From the NCBI GenBank assembly GCA_001769195.1, contig MEOK01000003.1:1-50238 (forward strand): a stretch of 50,238 bases of DNA, written 5' to 3'. The stretch comes from Bacteroidetes bacterium GWF2_40_14 (GTDB lineage Bacteria > Bacteroidota > Bacteroidia > Bacteroidales > UBA932). Of the stretch, positions 42,970-50,238 are shown one piece after another. The position numbers and the translations under genes were made by a program. Below the pieces are notes generated by a model. The model was not told where the DNA came from and did no database searches. It saw nothing but the letters and a program-made list of their open reading frames with translations. Position 1 is the first letter of the stretch, and the number at the start of each line of letters is the position of its first letter.

Positions 42970-42994
42970 TAAGAATGAACCACAATAAATAAGG

Positions 42995-45610
42995 ATGAAC
43001 GAAGATAAGAAGATAGTGGAGACACCTCTGATGAAGCAGTATTTTGCAATAAAGTCGAAGTACCCCGATGCCTTGCTGCTTTTCAGAGTAGGAGATTTTT
43101 ATGAGACATTCGGCGAGGACGCAATAACAGCATCAAAAATTCTTGGCATTGTACTAACCCGCCGTGCAAATGGAGCGGCACAATTTGTAGAACTAGCAGG
43201 TTTTCCACATCATTCCATAGACACATATCTGCCCAAACTTGTAAGGGCTGGTCATAAGGTTGCAATTTGTGACCAGCTTGAGGACCCAAAGCTTACCAAA
43301 AAAATAGTAAAAAGAGGCATCACAGAACTCGTAACCCCTGGGGTTGCATTCAACGACCAGCTCCTCTCCCACAAAGAAAACAACTATCTGGCCTCTGTCT
43401 ATTTTGAAAAGGACAAGGCAGGAATTGCCTTTCTGGATATCTCTACAGGAAGTTTCCGGGTGGCTTCCGGCTCCCTCGCATATATAGAACTTCTCCTGTC
43501 AAGCATTGCCCCAAAAGAGATACTTCTGCAAAAAGGATATAAGAGCGGTTTCGAAGAGCGTTACGGCCGCGACATTTATCTCTCTACAATGGACGAATGG
43601 GCCTTTGTTACAGATTCTGCATATGACAAGCTGCAACAGCACTTCGATGTGAAATCACTCAAAGGATTTGGTATAGACAACTTGCCTCTGGCAGTAACAG
43701 CGGCCGGAGCAATCCTGTTCTATCTGGAACTGACAAGACACGAAGGGCTCGGACACATATGTTCAATCTCTCGCATAGACGAAGACGAGTATGTGTGGAT
43801 AGACAAATTCACATTCCGCAACCTTGAGATATTTAAAAGCTTTCAGGAAAACGGAGCCTCGCTCATTAGCGTTGTGGACAGAACATCGTCGCCCATGGGA
43901 GCAAGAGCGCTCAGAAGCTGGCTGGCTATGCCAATACTGAATACCGACGAGCTTAATCTACGACTCAACATAACAGAGTTTTTTTTCAGGGAGAGGGAGC
44001 ACAGGGACACAATACAGAAACATCTGCGGGAGATAGGCGATCTTGAAAGAATTGTCTCAAAAGCTGCAGCCGGTAAAATTTCTCCACGCGAGGTTGTCCA
44101 GCTTAAAAGAGGCCTCGGCCAGATTGTTCCCATAAAAGAGATTTGTGTAAAATCCGGCATAAATGAACTGGTCGATTTATCAGAACCGTTAGACCCCTGT
44201 ACCGTTTTGCGAGAGAGACTAGAGAGGGAGATTAAGGCAGAGCCGGCTAGTCAGTTTGGCAAAGGAGACATAATTGCAGATGGTGTCAATGCAGATCTTG
44301 ATACCCTGAGAAGGGTTGCAAGACACGGTAAAGAGCTCCTGAACGAGATACAGGAAAGGGAGATAGAAAGAACAGGAATAAGCTCACTTAAAATAAGTTA
44401 CAACAATGTATTCGGCTATTACCTGGAGGTAAGAAACACACATAAGGAGAAGGTTCCCCAAGATTGGATACGCAAGCAGACACTCGTTAGTGCAGAGCGA
44501 TATATAACTCAGGAGCTAAAGGAATATGAGGAAAAAATTCTTGGTGCGGAAGAAAAAATGCTGGTTTTGGAACAAAATTTATTTGCATCCATCGTCGCGG
44601 AGGTGCAAAGTAACATATCTGTTATACAAAGGGATTCTTCGGCTTTGGCAAAGCTGGACATTCTTGTAGGTTTCGCCCAAATTTCGCAAAGTAATAATTA
44701 TAACAGGCCGTCTGTCAACCTTGGAAACTCAATTGTTATACGAAATGGCCGCCATCCAGTCATTGAGACACTTATGGCTCCCGGTGAGGAGTACATTGCC
44801 AATGATCTATTCTTAGACTGTGATAATCAGCAAATTATCATTCTTACCGGACCAAATATGTCGGGTAAAAGTGCGTTATTAAGGCAAACAGCACTGATTG
44901 TGCTACTGGCTCAGGTAGGATGTTTTGTTCCTGCCGACTCTGCCGAGATAGGAATAGTAGATAAAATCTTTACGCGAGTAGGCGCATCGGATAATATCTC
45001 CAGAGGGGAGTCAACCTTTATGGTAGAGATGCTGGAGACCGCAACAATTCTGCACAATCTTTCAAGCAGATCACTTATTTTGCTGGACGAAATAGGCAGA
45101 GGAACAAGTACTTATGACGGAATGTCAATAGCCTGGTCAATCGTTGAATATCTTCATGAACATCCGGAACACCGGGCCAAAACCTTGTTTGCAACCCACT
45201 ACCATGAGCTAAATGATCTGGAGGAAAAATTTGAAAGAGTAAGGAACTTTCACATTTCTGTCAAAGAGGTAGAAAAAAAAGTCCTATTTTTACGTAAATT
45301 GCTTCCCGGTGGAGTTGCGCACAGTTTTGGCATACATGTGGCAAGAATGGCTGGAATGCCCCAGGAGGTTGTAAAACGGGCAGAGAGGGTCCTTAAGCAG
45401 CTTGAAGCAAGGGAAAAAGACCTCTCAAAAGCCGACAGGAAGAAGAGAATGACAATGAACGACGATGCTGTTCAATTATCTTTTTTTCAACTGGAAGATC
45501 CTTTGCTAATGAGTATAAGAGATGAACTCAACGAGATGGATATCAACACAATGTCTCCTCTCGACGCATTTGACAAGTTACGGAGTTTAAAAAAGAAGAT
45601 TGGTTTATAA
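42995..45610 (+). CDS. mutS: DNA mismatch repair protein MutS
   Basis: Recognises mismatches and starts repair. 871 residues with the MutS1 layout: mismatch-recognition domain with the F-x-E motif in LLFRVGDFYETFG (near 28-40), connector and core/lever domains, then the ATPase with Walker A GPNMSGKS (from about 619), the SRGESTFMVEM signature, LILLDEIGRGTSTYDG Walker B, and ATHYHEL. A helix-turn-helix and dimerisation tail complete the C-terminus (LKQLEAREKDLSKADRKKR). The ABC permease gene follows 9 bases later, so read-through is likely. Confidence 0.98.
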   Translation: MNEDKKIVETPLMKQYFAIKSKYPDALLLFRVGDFYETFGEDAITASKILGIVLTRRANGAAQFVELAGFPHHSIDTYLPKLVRAGHKVAICDQLEDPKLTKKIVKRGITELVTPGVAFNDQLLSHKENNYLASVYFEKDKAGIAFLDISTGSFRVASGSLAYIELLLSSIAPKEILLQKGYKSGFEERYGRDIYLSTMDEWAFVTDSAYDKLQQHFDVKSLKGFGIDNLPLAVTAAGAILFYLELTRHEGLGHICSISRIDEDEYVWIDKFTFRNLEIFKSFQENGASLISVVDRTSSPMGARALRSWLAMPILNTDELNLRLNITEFFFREREHRDTIQKHLREIGDLERIVSKAAAGKISPREVVQLKRGLGQIVPIKEICVKSGINELVDLSEPLDPCTVLRERLEREIKAEPASQFGKGDIIADGVNADLDTLRRVARHGKELLNEIQEREIERTGISSLKISYNNVFGYYLEVRNTHKEKVPQDWIRKQTLVSAERYITQELKEYEEKILGAEEKMLVLEQNLFASIVAEVQSNISVIQRDSSALAKLDILVGFAQISQSNNYNRPSVNLGNSIVIRNGRHPVIETLMAPGEEYIANDLFLDCDNQQIIILTGPNMSGKSALLRQTALIVLLAQVGCFVPADSAEIGIVDKIFTRVGASDNISRGESTFMVEMLETATILHNLSSRSLILLDEIGRGTSTYDGMSIAWSIVEYLHEHPEHRAKTLFATHYHELNDLEEKFERVRNFHISVKEVEKKVLFLRKLLPGGVAHSFGIHVARMAGMPQEVVKRAERVLKQLEAREKDLSKADRKKRMTMNDDAVQLSFFQLEDPLLMSIRDELNEMDINTMSPLDAFDKLRSLKKKIGL

Positions 45611-45619
45611 AGAGAGAAT

Positions 45620-46891
45620 ATGGTTACTTATTACAGAAGACTTACAGTGGTTATCAAGCTGGTAATCGAAAGCATCCGTTTCGCCTTTGGTTCGCTTAAG
45701 GGCGACCGTTTCAGAACATTTCTCTCACTCTTTGGAGTAAGTATCGGAATTTTTTCCATCGTTACCGTATTCACAGCAATAGATGCGCTGCAGAAGAATG
45801 TCGAAAGCGGCCTTAACAGTTTTGGCGGAAACACCCTCTATATTCAGGAATTTCCATGGGAACCACCTCAGGGCGAAGAGTACAAATGGTGGGAATACCG
45901 TAAAAGACCCGCTCCTAAATACGAAGAGTTCCAGTTTATAAAAAATGAGGCCAAAACAGCAGATGCAGTTGCTTTTGTTATTTTCACAAACAGAAACATA
46001 CGATACAAAAGAAACTCCTTTTCCGGAGGATTCATTACAGCTCCCACAAGTGATTGGGATAAAATCTCCAATGTAGAAATTGAGCAGGGTAGATATTTTT
46101 CAACTTTTGAGGCACAGTCCTCAACTCCTGTGGTCATACTTGGTTTCTCCGTTGCCGAGGCTCTCTTCAAGGGAGAGGACCCTTTGAACAAAGTTATCAA
46201 GGTTGGTTCAAGTACTGCAAGAGTGATAGGTGTCCAGAAAAAAGCAGGTGAGAGCATAGTGAACATATTTGATACCGACAATTCAATCTTGGTTCCTTAC
46301 AGATACGCAAGTACCATAGTAAATGCCCGAAACTCCGGTTCGATGATCTGCGTCAAACCGCTTGAAACTGCAAACAGAGAGGAATTTCTTCTTGAAATGA
46401 AACAGTTGTTAAGGTCTGTCCGCCGGCTTAAACCCAATCAATCAGACAATTTTGCATTAAACGAAATGACATTTCTGCTTAATCAGACAAAGGCAATCTT
46501 TGGTGGCATTAACCTTGCCGGGTGGATTATTGGGGGTTTTTCAATACTGATAGGCGGTTTCGGAATTGCAAATATAATGTTCGTCTCAGTAAAGGAGAGG
46601 ACAAACCTTATTGGTATCCAGAAAGCACTTGGGGCTAAAAAATATATGATTCTTACACAGTTCCTGGCCGAGGCAGCCGTTCTTGCTCTTGCCGGAGGGA
46701 TAATCGGACTGCTTATGGTTATGGGGGTCGTGCTGGCGACGCAGGGAAATCCCGCCTTTCCAATGGAACTTAGTGTCTACAATATAATAAGAGGATTACT
46801 CATCTCATCTGTAATTGGCATTGTTTCCGGATTTGTTCCTGCTTATACAGCGGCCCGACTTAATCCGGTTGACGCAATTAATTCTAAATAG
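45620..46891 (+). CDS. ABC transporter permease, MacB/FtsX type
   Basis: 423 residues. One N-terminal membrane segment (FLSLFGVSIGIFSIVTVFTAI), a periplasmic MacB core domain (about 50-280), and a C-terminal FtsX domain with three membrane segments (AGWIIGGFSILIGGFGIANIMFV, the conserved VKERTNLIGIQKALGAKKYMIL loop, and the AEAAVLALAGGIIGLLMVM and GLLISSVIGIVSGFVPAY segments). Such permeases export or extract lipoproteins, peptides or drugs with a separate ATPase, which is not encoded next to it. It overlaps the convergent rsmA end by 8 bases and follows mutS closely. Confidence 0.93.
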   Translation: MVTYYRRLTVVIKLVIESIRFAFGSLKGDRFRTFLSLFGVSIGIFSIVTVFTAIDALQKNVESGLNSFGGNTLYIQEFPWEPPQGEEYKWWEYRKRPAPKYEEFQFIKNEAKTADAVAFVIFTNRNIRYKRNSFSGGFITAPTSDWDKISNVEIEQGRYFSTFEAQSSTPVVILGFSVAEALFKGEDPLNKVIKVGSSTARVIGVQKKAGESIVNIFDTDNSILVPYRYASTIVNARNSGSMICVKPLETANREEFLLEMKQLLRSVRRLKPNQSDNFALNEMTFLLNQTKAIFGGINLAGWIIGGFSILIGGFGIANIMFVSVKERTNLIGIQKALGAKKYMILTQFLAEAAVLALAGGIIGLLMVMGVVLATQGNPAFPMELSVYNIIRGLLISSVIGIVSGFVPAYTAARLNPVDAINSK

Positions 46892-47687
46892 CAGAAGCAA
46901 TAAACCTGGTAAGCTCAATAAACTCCTCAACCGACAACTGTTCAGGCCTCTGCCCAAGCAGGTAACTGTCAGAGAGAACAACACCGTTCAGCAATGGCTT
47001 TATTGAATTCCTTATTGCCTTACGGCGTTGATTAAACGACGTCTTGACCACCATTTTAAACAATCTTTCATCGCAATCTATTGATTCTCTAGTGTTTCTT
47101 TTAAGCCTGATAACTGCCGATTTTACCTTTGGAGGAGGGCTGAAAACATGCTCATCAACAGTAAAAAGATACTCTATATCGTACCAAGTCTGCAGTAGTA
47201 CAGACAGAATGCCATAGTTTTTCTTCCCAGGAGGAGACGCCAGCCTCTCGGCCACCTCTTTCTGAATCATCCCTACAACCATTGGAACACGCTCCTTGTA
47301 ATCAATTACCTTGAAGAATATCTGCGAAGAGATGTTGTACGGGAAGTTTCCGATAACCAGAAATTTGTCGTCAAACTGTTTCGCCAGATCCATCCTCAGA
47401 AAGTCCCCCTCCAGCAACCTCTCACCCAGTTGTGGAAAATGAATTTTCAGGTACTCCACAGACTCCCTGTCAATCTCGGCAACAGTCAACCTTATTTTTG
47501 GGTCCTCAATAAGATACTGAGTAAGCACACCGGTTCCCGGGCCTACCTCAATTACATCTGTCACGCCAATAGCTCCCTCCTTCGTTCCGGCCCCCTCCTC
47601 AATAGTGAGGCTCTCAACAATCCTTCTTGCAATACCCAGATCTTTAAGAAAGTGCTGGCCAAGTGATTTTTTTGCTTTTACATACAT
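46884..47687 (-). CDS. rsmA: 16S rRNA (adenine1518-N6/adenine1519-N6)-dimethyltransferase
   Basis: Dimethylates two adenines near the 3' end of 16S rRNA during 30S assembly. 267 residues: N-terminal KKSLGQHFLKDLGIARRIVESL, the SAM-binding motif VIEVGPGTGVLTQYL and the catalytic NFPYNISSQIFFKV (NxPY motif), plus a small C-terminal helical domain. A short insertion (GAGTKEGAIGVTD) precedes the SAM motif. Its start overlaps the upstream endonuclease/phosphatase-like gene by 10 bases on the same strand, so they are co-translated. Confidence 0.97.
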   Translation of the reverse strand: MYVKAKKSLGQHFLKDLGIARRIVESLTIEEGAGTKEGAIGVTDVIEVGPGTGVLTQYLIEDPKIRLTVAEIDRESVEYLKIHFPQLGERLLEGDFLRMDLAKQFDDKFLVIGNFPYNISSQIFFKVIDYKERVPMVVGMIQKEVAERLASPPGKKNYGILSVLLQTWYDIEYLFTVDEHVFSPPPKVKSAVIRLKRNTRESIDCDERLFKMVVKTSFNQRRKAIRNSIKPLLNGVVLSDSYLLGQRPEQLSVEEFIELTRFIASAI

Positions 47688-48730
47688 GTTGCAAAGGTAT
47701 CCATTTTTTCTATTGAAATCATTATGGGCAAATGATCGCTTATCCCACCGTTATATCTGGGCCCGATATAGCTTCTTTTTGGCTTAAGCCCAAGGTACTC
47801 CTTATCCTTTTCCAAAAGAAACGGCAGTTTGTAAATTTTCATTGCCGATGAATCGCAAAATATTGGTTCTTTTGTGTTTAAAAGGTTTCCGGAAACCATA
47901 AACTGATCTATAAGCTCCCACTTTCCTCTGTATCTGATTGTCCCCTCCCCTTTTAGAAATAGCCCACTGGCCAGATTTGTAAAATTTTCAAGAACATTAA
48001 AAATTTGGGAATCAGGAGTGTCATTAAAATCACCGGTGAGTAAAATATTTGCATTCTTGTTTAGAGCAAAAATCGAGTCTGTTTTGTTTTTCAATGTTTT
48101 TGCCGCTGCAACCCTGTTGGGGAGAGATGCCTCCTCCCCGCCAAACTTAGATGGCCAGTGGTTGACAAAAAGGTGAATTGTATCCAGTTCTTCAAATACC
48201 CCTTTAACGTACATAATAAGCCTTGTTTTTGCCGTTGAATCCGGGAGTGGCACATATACGAAATTTACAGAAAGCGGCCGAAAAACCTTCTTTCTATATA
48301 AAAGAGCCACGTCTATCCCCCGTTCGTCCGGAGAATCCCTGTGAATAATCCCATAGTTGAGCAAAGCAAGGGGTGTGCTGCGTACAAGCTGCTCCAGGAC
48401 AAACCTGTTTTCCACCTCTGCCAGAGCAACCAGTGCAGGATAGTTTGTCTCCTCGCCAGCAGAAATAATCACCTTTGCAATCCCATTCCTTTTTGCTGTG
48501 AACTTCCTCCAGCTCCAGTGTTTCTCCCCAAACGGAGTAAATTCATTGTCCGATGTCTGTGGGTCATCAAATGTATCGAAGTAGTTTTCCAGGTTCCAGA
48601 ACATGACAATATACCGTCCACTATCCTTCATCTGTTCCACTCCTTCACTCCTCGTCATCACAAATCCGTTTGTAAGTGCCATAGCTAAAATAAGCACTAA
48701 TGCCATCCCTGCCCATTTTATTCTTTCCAT
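47678..48730 (-). CDS. Endonuclease/exonuclease/phosphatase-family protein with signal peptide
   Basis: 350 residues with N-terminal hydrophobic signal (AGMALVLILAMALTNGFVM). The fold motifs are all present: FWNLENYFDTFDDPQ, ALAEVENRFVLE (catalytic Glu), NHWPSKFGGEEAS, LLTGDFNDTPDS and the C-terminal ISDHLPI with catalytic Asp/His. Predicted exported metal-dependent phosphodiesterase or nuclease. It is the upstream partner of rsmA, its C-terminal codons overlapping the rsmA start. Confidence 0.92.
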   Translation of the reverse strand: MERIKWAGMALVLILAMALTNGFVMTRSEGVEQMKDSGRYIVMFWNLENYFDTFDDPQTSDNEFTPFGEKHWSWRKFTAKRNGIAKVIISAGEETNYPALVALAEVENRFVLEQLVRSTPLALLNYGIIHRDSPDERGIDVALLYRKKVFRPLSVNFVYVPLPDSTAKTRLIMYVKGVFEELDTIHLFVNHWPSKFGGEEASLPNRVAAAKTLKNKTDSIFALNKNANILLTGDFNDTPDSQIFNVLENFTNLASGLFLKGEGTIRYRGKWELIDQFMVSGNLLNTKEPIFCDSSAMKIYKLPFLLEKDKEYLGLKPKRSYIGPRYNGGISDHLPIMISIEKMDTFATCM

Positions 48731-48864
48731 TTAATTTAATCTAATCTACCAATATTTCATATATAAAAGTAGGAACAATACGCTTTTATTAGTCGTCTGT
48801 ACTTTCTAATTATCTCATATGATGTTCGTTTTATCTGATTTTAGATTTTCCCGTAATTATTAGC

Positions 48865-48872
48865 TATTTTTG
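48865..48872 (+). promoter_or_regulatory. Candidate -7 box for ychF
   Basis: TATTTTTG fits TAnnTTTG and lies 28 bases before the ychF ATG at 48901. Confidence 0.4.
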
Positions 48873-48900
48873 CCATCTCAACTAATTAAATTCAGGAAAA

Positions 48901-50004
48901 ATGTCACTTCAATGCGGTATAGTAGGCCTTCCCAACGTCGGAAAATCAACATTGTTCAACTGTATAAGTTCCGGCAAGGCACAATCTGCAAACTTTCCTT
49001 TTTGCACAATTGAGCCTAACATTGGTTCCACAATAGTACCGGACGAAAGACTCCAGGTACTGGAAAAGCTGGTTAAACCTCACAAGGTTATCCCCGCCAC
49101 AGTAGAGATTGTAGATATTGCAGGGCTGGTAAAAGGTGCCAGCAAAGGAGAAGGACTTGGCAATCAGTTCCTGGCAAATATCCGCGAAACCGACGCCATC
49201 ATTCATGTAATACGTTGCTTCGAGGACCCAAATGTGATTCATGTAGACGGCAGCGTCAATCCGGTAAGAGACAAAGAGATAATTGACACAGAACTACAGA
49301 TAAAAGACCTCGAGACTGTCGAGAACAGAATAAGCAAGGCTCATAAGCAGGCGCAAACCGGCGGAGACAAGAATGCCAAGAGGTTATACGACATACTTCT
49401 CAAGTATAAAGGGGCATTGGAGCAAGGCCGGTCTGCCCGTACAGTAAAAATAGACAATGCAGAAGACAGGAAGCTTGCAAAAGAGTTGTTCCTTCTTACC
49501 GACAAACCTGTTCTTTACGTCTGTAATGTGGATGAGAAATCTGCTAATGAGGGAAATGAATTAGTAGAGAGAGTCAAAGAGGCAATCAAGGGCGAAGATG
49601 CTCAACTGCTAATAGTTGCTGCAAAGATAGAATCTGAGATTGCAGAGCTTGAGAGCTTCGAAGAGAGACAGATGTTCTTAAATGAAATCGGTCTGGAAGA
49701 GTCAGGTGTTTCACGTGTCATACGCGCCGCATATTCACTCTTGAACCTTGAAACCTACTTTACTGCCGGCGTTCCGGAGGTAAGGGCCTGGACAATTCAC
49801 AAGGGAACCAAGGCGCCTCAGGCAGCAGCTGTAATACACACCGATTTCGAAAAGGGCTTCATACGTGCAGAGGTCATCAAATATGAAGATTACGTTAAAT
49901 ACCGCTCAGAAGCAGCCTGTAGAGAGGCCGGCAAGCTGGGCGTAGAGGGCAAAGAATACGTCGTTCAGGACGGCGACATAATGCACTTCCGCTTTAACGT
50001 GTAG
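48901..50004 (+). CDS. ychF: YchF/OLA1-family ribosome-associated ATPase
   Basis: 367-residue cytoplasmic P-loop protein of the Obg-related family. G1 loop GLPNVGKS at 9-16, G3 DIAGLVKGASKGEGLGNQF, and NVDE in place of the NKxD of true GTPases (CNVDEKSANEG), which gives the ATP preference known for this family. A coiled-coil insert (about 130-200) and a C-terminal TGS domain (TIHKGTKAPQAAAVIHTDFEKGFI) complete it. It binds ribosomes and is linked to oxidative-stress control. Divergent from the EEP-family gene across 170 bases. Confidence 0.97.
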   Translation: MSLQCGIVGLPNVGKSTLFNCISSGKAQSANFPFCTIEPNIGSTIVPDERLQVLEKLVKPHKVIPATVEIVDIAGLVKGASKGEGLGNQFLANIRETDAIIHVIRCFEDPNVIHVDGSVNPVRDKEIIDTELQIKDLETVENRISKAHKQAQTGGDKNAKRLYDILLKYKGALEQGRSARTVKIDNAEDRKLAKELFLLTDKPVLYVCNVDEKSANEGNELVERVKEAIKGEDAQLLIVAAKIESEIAELESFEERQMFLNEIGLEESGVSRVIRAAYSLLNLETYFTAGVPEVRAWTIHKGTKAPQAAAVIHTDFEKGFIRAEVIKYEDYVKYRSEAACREAGKLGVEGKEYVVQDGDIMHFRFNV

Positions 50005-50010
50005 GCTCTC

Positions 50011-50082
50011 TCTGCCAAAGCTTAAGCACATTACTCCGCCAAAACCTTAACACATTACACCACCAAAACCCTTAGCAGCTAT
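50011..50082. repeat. Imperfect 24-bp tandem repeat after ychF
   Basis: Three units start at 50011, 50035 and 50059; the first two match at about 21 of 24 positions (core GCCAAAACCTTAACACATTAC), the third only in its first half. Starts 7 bases after the ychF stop codon. No stem-loop with a T-run was found here. Confidence 0.7.
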
Positions 50083-50222
50083 CAGATAATCAGCTAGTTG
50101 CATATTTGTCTGATTTGCAGACCATTTTGTAAGCATTTGTAAATCATGTATCTGCTACTCACTCTGGCAGAGACTCGTAACCGTTCACTAAGCTACGTCT
50201 TTTAACAACCATACCCAATCAA

Positions 50223-50230
50223 TATCTTTG
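50223..50230 (+). promoter_or_regulatory. Candidate -7 box for a gene beyond the right edge
   Basis: TATCTTTG fits TAnnTTTG; the 140 bases between the tandem repeat and this box contain no open reading frame or recognisable RNA gene. The target gene lies outside the window. Confidence 0.3.
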
Positions 50231-50238
50231 TTAAAAAT

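Noticed and set aside
50083-50222. tRNA or small RNA gene in the right-hand gap
   Set aside because: No cloverleaf pattern, CCA end or T-loop consensus was found; only the tandem repeat and a promoter-like box can be supported.

Overview
The window reads as chromosomal DNA of a Bacteroidota member, most likely Bacteroidales. The evidence is three ECF sigma / FecR anti-sigma / SusC modules with two SusD partners, DUF4974-type FecR proteins, DUF4369-TlpA thioredoxins, a YfhO membrane protein, A-rich leaders without strong Shine-Dalgarno sites, and candidate promoters of the TAnnTTTG type. No tRNA, rRNA, CRISPR array, transposase or phage gene was found.

Layout. (1) 1-12849: two nutrient-uptake loci with cell-surface signalling. 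The first is cut by the left edge (SusC N-terminus and FecR on the minus strand, sigma factor divergent on plus). The second is complete on the minus strand: ECF sigma, FecR, SusC, SusD, a secreted FG-GAP repeat protein and a DsbD-N-like protein, with an orphan DUF4143 ATPase upstream. (2) 13022-17146: housekeeping genes apbC/mrp, a CNNM-CBS membrane protein and aspS, then a remnant of an M48 peptidase gene ending at an inverted-repeat element. (3) 17263-27980: a long minus-strand run holding a metallo-hydrolase, a membrane protein, ECF sigma, FecR, SusC, SusD and two TlpA-like thioredoxins. (4) 28064-31551: an unusual STAS / unknown / kinase-like fusion with a lipoprotein. (5) 31598-35296: thyA, folA, superoxide dismutase, a nitronate monooxygenase/FabK-like enzyme and a DUF2007 protein. 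(6) 35397-37870: an AT-rich accessory stretch with a frameshifted SDH-type serine protease, a coupled small gene, a large hairpin and two unknown proteins. (7) 37911-50004: YfhO protein, glycosyltransferase, serine hydrolase, mutS, ABC permease, rsmA, an endonuclease/exonuclease/phosphatase protein and ychF.

Most interesting observation. In all three FecR-SusC intergenic gaps the plus strand (antisense to susC) carries a TAnnTTTG promoter-like box overlapping the susC start codon, followed about 90-100 bases later by a hairpin with a T-run. This geometry predicts three short antisense RNAs, each covering a susC leader, resembling the known DonS-type regulation of Bacteroides polysaccharide loci. 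Other points of interest are a 20-bp-arm inverted repeat found at two loci with different loops, a heptamer tandem repeat inside a glycosyltransferase gene that could act as a phase switch, the STAS-kinase fusion, and a near-identical block shared by two SusC genes.

How the genes work together: the sigma/anti-sigma pairs would read the occupancy of their SusC receptors and switch on the transport operons. Both complete operons end with periplasmic proteins of thiol-redox families, which hints at a shared cell-envelope job beyond simple glycan import; this last point is inference.
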